A stretch of 64,000 nt of DNA from contig CM038214.1 in assembly GCA_021442155.1 (NCBI GenBank), positions 135,756,040 through 135,820,039 on the forward strand. The letters are read 5' to 3'. Below, in pieces: positions 58,792-64,000 of the stretch. Source of the stretch: Cymbidium sinense. Its lineage: Eukaryota; Streptophyta; Magnoliopsida; Asparagales; Orchidaceae. The notes beneath the pieces are model-generated. The model saw nothing but the letters and a program-made list of their open reading frames with translations, did no database searches and was not told where the DNA came from. The translations under genes were made by a program, and so were the position numbers. Numbering within the stretch: the first letter of the stretch is position 1; the number at the start of each line of letters is the position of its first letter.

Positions 58792-61700
58792 TACTACCTT
58801 TCAAACCCAAATTTTATCATTTTTTTGGGTATTTCTCATCATAACATTGCACGCAAGATCAAAGGCAATAGCACAGATGAGGTAAGCTGGCTTGATTGCA
58901 GCCATAATAAATCCTTATCTGACACTATCTGTTGCTGAATTCTTGATATTCACCCATATCAGTGCACAAAGCAATAGACTTGTCTTTCTCATTTGGTCAG
59001 CCTTTACCTCGTGTGTGTTGGTGCTAAGTGTGAATGCTGAGAAATAATACTAGTAAACGAAGTAGACAACGAAACTTTAAAGAGAGGAAGTTGATGAGAG
59101 GTGAGATGTAGTGAGTCTTGTTTTTATTTGATCTGAGAGGACTTTTTAAAGAAAAATTCATTTTGCAATGCTGGACAGGTAGATTAAGACACCAAGAGTT
59201 CACAGCTAAAGACGGATCATCAATCAGATGGCTAACGATCATGATCAAGAGAAAGAAAATTTGGACTGTTGAATGAAGCTAAACTCAAAAGGATAATGAT
59301 TGCTTTTGATTTTTAAACTTGTTTTGGAAGATTTTTTTTTGAATTTATATTTGAATTTCTTTTTTTGGAGTTGGTTTGGGAAGGATAAAATTGTTCCTTG
59401 AGTTGCGATTGAGGTTGTTACTTATTTAATGGAGTTAATTTAGGAAGAGAAGATCATATATAATTTCTTTTGTAATTTTTTGCATATAACTATTTTTTTA
59501 CTATAGAAAGTAATTCTAGCTTTATTAAAAAAATTTCTCTTCCTCTTTGGTTTGGCACTATATCAATATTGCAAGTGTTATAGCTACCACATACACTATA
59601 GCAAGATATGTTTACTAGCAATGAGAAGGCAAAAAATTATATAGGAGTTTTTTATTACAAGAAAACTCACCCAATCCTTTTACTGTGGACTCATTATTAC
59701 ATTAAAAGGATTTATTAGATCACTATTCTCTTAAAAAAATTCCTGTTAATTATGAAATTCTTTCAAAATCAAGTTTTGGTCATAGTTTGGTGTCATAGTG
59801 CTAATTTCAACTGTAATATTGTTTTCTTTTTTATGGTGATATTAAGGACTTACAAGGATATTTTGGTGATTCCAGTGAGATTGGGTGTTATAAATATGAG
59901 GACAGAGAAAATTGAATAAGATCTTTTTAGTAGGAAAGAATAAATAGCCAAACAAATGATTGATTGGATGGCAATGATAAAAGTACATACAGTAATAATA
60001 ATGGCTGTTTTTGAATCTTTTTCTGCTAAGGTAGTGCCACAAAATTTACTCCGCCATCACTTATACAAACATAAGCAGAGTCATTCAATAGACGGCAACA
60101 ATGTACTAAGGAGAATCCATCAACAATGAGAGAAATTAAGAAGAATACAAAAAGTAGAGAAGAAGATCTTCCCTTCTAGGTAGAAACAAACCTGTAATTA
60201 CTTTACTATGATAGAAGACTTAAAATTGAGATAATAGATAATTAATATGAGCTTCTTGAAATATATTTTATTATTATTTTTTTATTTGGATGGAAAGAAA
60301 AGTACATTTACTCGGCTGAAGTTGTTCCCATACACTTTAGTGCAGTGGAATTCAAAATCTTAAAATTATGATATGTCAACTTTGACATTACTAAAGTTTA
60401 AACAATCTTAAAAGCTAGTTCTGTCCCATTTAACATAAAGAAGAAAGAGGATTCATTTGCAAATTTTAAGGTTGAATAACAGGCAACATGGAGAATAATA
60501 TGGAATGTGCAAGACAGAAAATTGCTTCAGAAATCTCCTTGAATGAAAATTTTGTATTAATGAAACATGTAGTTGGGTTTTGTGAAAGCTTTTAAATAGA
60601 ATTGAAACTTTTTTTTCTAGTTGTTAACATCTTTGAAGCTAGTTTAAAAGTTATACCATTTGAGGAAAGAAAAAGTCTCTATTATTTGGGCAACAAAAGA
60701 CTGAAGATGATAAACCACTATGTTGCTACAACAAAAAACCAAGGCACAAGCTTAAGGATGGTTATAATTTAGAAAAGAGGTTAAAATGGAAAGCAAGAAG
60801 AAAAAACCCTCACTATTACTTCAAAAGTAGTAGTTGAGATGGGTGGGATGACATAGGTAGATCAAGCATTTATTTTTGATGTTGCATGCATGTATCAAAG
60901 AAAAAGTTAGACATGAATTGTTCCACTTTAAGCTTCAATTGAAATCTATCATTATTGATGCAATCTTGGATCTAGGTATGAAAATTGTCTTATCTTTTAG
61001 CTTTGGTTGAGAAATTGAGGCTAAACATCACTCACTATTCAAACCCTATTATATGAGTAGCTTTCTAGAGTAATGTTTGTTAAGTCACTTAATAATATAC
61101 ATTTAGGTTTGCTTTCTCTGGCAATTTTATTATAGAGTAAGTCTATGAAATTATATAATTGGATGTATGTCATGTAATTTTGGCTTTTCCATTTTTATGG
61201 GATGTGGATGTTATCTTATTTAGAAGATAATAAAAATTTAGCCATATGTGCTTATAGAAGGAGATGCATTGTTCCACCTTAACTAGAGATGAGAATGACC
61301 AGCTCACTAGAAGGTTATGAGAGAAGATCAAAGTTTTATTTTTGACAAAGAACACAAAAATAAACATCCTAGTTGATTATCAATAGTACCTTGGTGCAAA
61401 TTATTGTACTAAGCAATGCTTAATGTGAAAATTGATTATAGTTATGTATAGCATGGGAACAATGGTAAGGGGATCAAAGTGATGAGTCCAAGCAACATTT
61501 TGGTCTTTATGTATCTTGGAAGTAGGTGCCATTGATGGTTTATACTGTCTCTAATATCAAAATTTATGATATAAATGATGACATAATTTTGGTTAAAAAG
61601 ACAAAACGAGGGGGTGGGTTTGATAGCATTGCTCCATTATCTTCCATTTTTATGTAGAATGAGAGAGATAAAGAGGTGCTTGGCTTGTACATTGGTTGCC

Positions 61701-64000
61701 TTCGTTGTATTCTCAGGTAACCTGTTTTCAAACTTCTTCACCTGATCAAGGAGTTGTATTATAAAAAGTGAAAGAGTTTCATGTCCGATTACAAATTTTA
61801 TTCAATTATTAATTTTATTTTTCAGTTGCCTTAAATTTATATATCATAACTACAAAGTCAGTTAAGATTTCCCTTCTATTGACTATACAAGTGCTACTAC
61901 TCAACTAGAAATATAGGATTTATGGTGACGGGAGAAATGTAGAGAAAGGCAGTATCGCACTCAGTGCTCCTCTAAGTCAGAAACAGTGAGCGTCAATAAG
62001 ATTCACATCACTAGCTGCACCCTTTAAATTATGACTTCTCTTTAATGATTAATTTTTCTCTATTTGATGCCAACCCTTATCCTTATTTCTCTACGGTGCA
62101 GTTATAAATTTTATTGTGTTTTTTATTTTTATTTTTATGTTATTTTAAAAATATGTTTGTTGAGTTTATTTTTTTAAATAAATAATTTTTTTTTAAAAAC
62201 ACTCAAAATAAAATTTAAATATTTTAAAAATAATTATCACTTTCAAATATATTTTTTTAAAAACAAAATATTAAAAAATAAAATAAAATTGATCCCAAAC
62301 CTCCCTATATTTCTATTCGGATTTTTAGCTCCTCCCAAAGAAGGTTCTGTGAGAGCACATGCTAGACCTTATTGTTGTCATCATGTTAGTCATTGATGAC
62401 ACTCCACTTCAAAACTCCGTTCTCTTTTTTTTTTTCAAAATTTTAAACTAAACAACTTTAAATCATAATTAGCAAAATAAGGTTTTAAAAAAATTAAAAT
62501 AAAGATCACTTCATAAGCGGGCGTTGGCTATTGTCTGCTGATCGGTCACCGTCTCTCCTAGGCGGCGGCTCCGCGATCCTTCTTCACATGACCGCTTTAT
62601 CGTGATCAAGTTTTTGCCCACCACGCCCCTACTTATCGGCTGGCCGGATCACCGATTATAAGATATATTTTACCGTTTTTTATTTTTTTCAAAACAAATG
62701 AGTAAAATGTGAATGTGATATGCATTTGTTGTATTTTTTTATGTTTGTGGGCTTTTCTTTAGGGGTGATGGATTAGTGGTAGAATATAAGAGGCAAATCC
62801 ATGTCAAAAGGAGATTTTTTTCATTGATACTCTCCTAAAGTCTCTAAACTATAGAAGTTTCAAGGCTACTTCATTTCTCTAATCTTTACAACAAATTGGA
62901 TCTTTATGATATATATGTTCTAGTTTAAGGGGGACTGTTTTCAAAAAATTTATCATATTAGAAATTTGCAATTATTCAAAATTTTGTCTTTAATCTATAA
63001 TATATCAACTGATTAAGGATATTCTAAGTTAATTTTATGCTACTTTATCTTCTTTTTATAGTAAAAGATATCAAGTATGGATATGTATGCTGAGCACAAA
63101 TACAAAGTAATGACTGACTCTAATTCTAGGCCACCTCGCTTTTTTTTTTTTTGGAAATAGAGTTAGTAGAATGACAAGACTTTAGTATCTTTGTTATATA
63201 ACCGAAATAATATGAAATTGAATTGTTATTAGTCAAAACTCACCAAATATGCCAGTCAATTGATTAATTTAAATTTATCTATTAAGTAATCTTTAATTAA
63301 CGCATGATTTTCCCTCAATCACTAGTTAGGTCGATGTGTAATAGTTAACTATTACTTAAGCTAATTAGTTGTTTAATTTAAACCCAATTGTGTTCCTTAA
63401 ATATGTTGATCCCTCAACTTCCAAATAATAACACAAATAGTTTACAATGATTAACATACTGAGTTTGACAACCAAATAATCTTCATTGTTTAAATCAGGA
63501 CAACCAAATATACTTTAGGCTTTTCTTTGGATATAGTATTTGTAGTAAATTTGGAGCCCTTTATGTTATTTACTATGGAGAATGGAGAAAGTGTATCAAA
63601 TAAGAGATTCAAATATGAAAAAAAATCAGCTATATGTCTAAACTCTTGATTTATAGTCTTGATTATTCTTAATATTCTACATTTATAAATTATTGATGTT
63701 TTCTCTTTCCCAAATGAGTAGTTATGTGTGCTAAATTCTGGATTTGTAGAATGTATTGCAAGTTTAAAATATATATTTTTTGTTGTGATTTCTTATGTTT
63801 AAAATATATAATTAGAAATTGAATTAATTATGTGAAGCTTGTGTAGAACCTAAAGAGACACATTTTAAATAGAATGCGACGTAGGTGAGATTTTGTTTAT
63901 TTTTGTATTTTTGAGATAAGTATGGGAGAAGCATAATTTTTCAATCATTAAACTTAACCTGTTTGGGTCATCTTTAAGAAGCATAATTTTTCAATCATTT
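58792..64000. other. AT-rich region without recognised genes
   Basis: Only short open frames without recognisable content occur here. A GC-rich island of about 150 bases (62510-62660) stands out but shows no domain. A 23-bp direct repeat lies near the right edge. The stretch may be intergenic DNA or an intron of a gene outside the window. Confidence 0.5.
63927..63999 (+). repeat. Direct repeat at the right edge
   Basis: AGAAGCATAATTTTTCAATC plus ATT occurs at 63927-63949 and again at 63977-63999, a spacing of 50 bases. The window ends here, so a longer tandem array cannot be excluded. Confidence 0.85.

Overview
The window is repeat-dominated nuclear DNA from a flowering plant. A monocot is likely, because the one host gene is a GC-rich frame in very AT-rich surroundings and the transposon families are those typical of large plant genomes; the species cannot be named from sequence alone. 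About 50 of the 64 kb is nested LTR retrotransposon. Clean 5-bp target-site duplications (TSDs) give the order of most insertions. I recognise one intact host gene, encoding an NFD2-type RNase III-like protein.

Nest A (about 196-31625, plus strand). The outer layer is an old Ty3/gypsy element of the Tat type, called element 2 here. Its broken pol starts mid-frame at 23420, and a 3' UTR, a polypurine tract and an LTR follow to about 31625. A second Tat-type element, element 1, appears to be inserted in that pol. It has an LTR end at 196-449, a decayed protease/RT/RNase H/second RNase H/integrase region at 450-5503, a repeat-rich 3' UTR and a 3' LTR at 16762-23419. A 7.9-kb solo LTR (8529-16423, TSD GTGGA) was inserted into element 1's 3' UTR.

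Nest B (33565-51354, mostly minus strand). A decayed Ty1/copia element (33570-51349, TSD AAGTA) carries two later insertions. One is another solo LTR of the giant family (34787-41481, TSD TAGCT), which splits the copia RNase H domain. The other is a 4.46-kb non-autonomous LTR element (46517-50979, TSD AAGAT) inside the copia 5' LTR. The latter has no coding domain but holds two tandem arrays, a GC-rich stretch and a promoter-like TATA site.

The most unusual object is the giant LTR. It is present three times at 6.7-7.9 kb. Each copy has a different large deletion or duplication, so the ancestral LTR was about 7.6 kb, longer than many whole retrotransposons. All three copies keep a perfect 21-bp palindrome and, about 0.4 kb further on, a splice-donor-like motif.

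The right flank holds a possible MITE (51684-51984), a rearranged GC-rich relative of the non-autonomous element (51991-53560), long (TA)n tracts, the NFD2-like gene (55019-55555), a 5'-truncated LINE of RTE type (57231-58776, 15-bp TSD) and about 5 kb of AT-rich DNA in which I see no gene. No tRNA, rRNA or CRISPR was seen.
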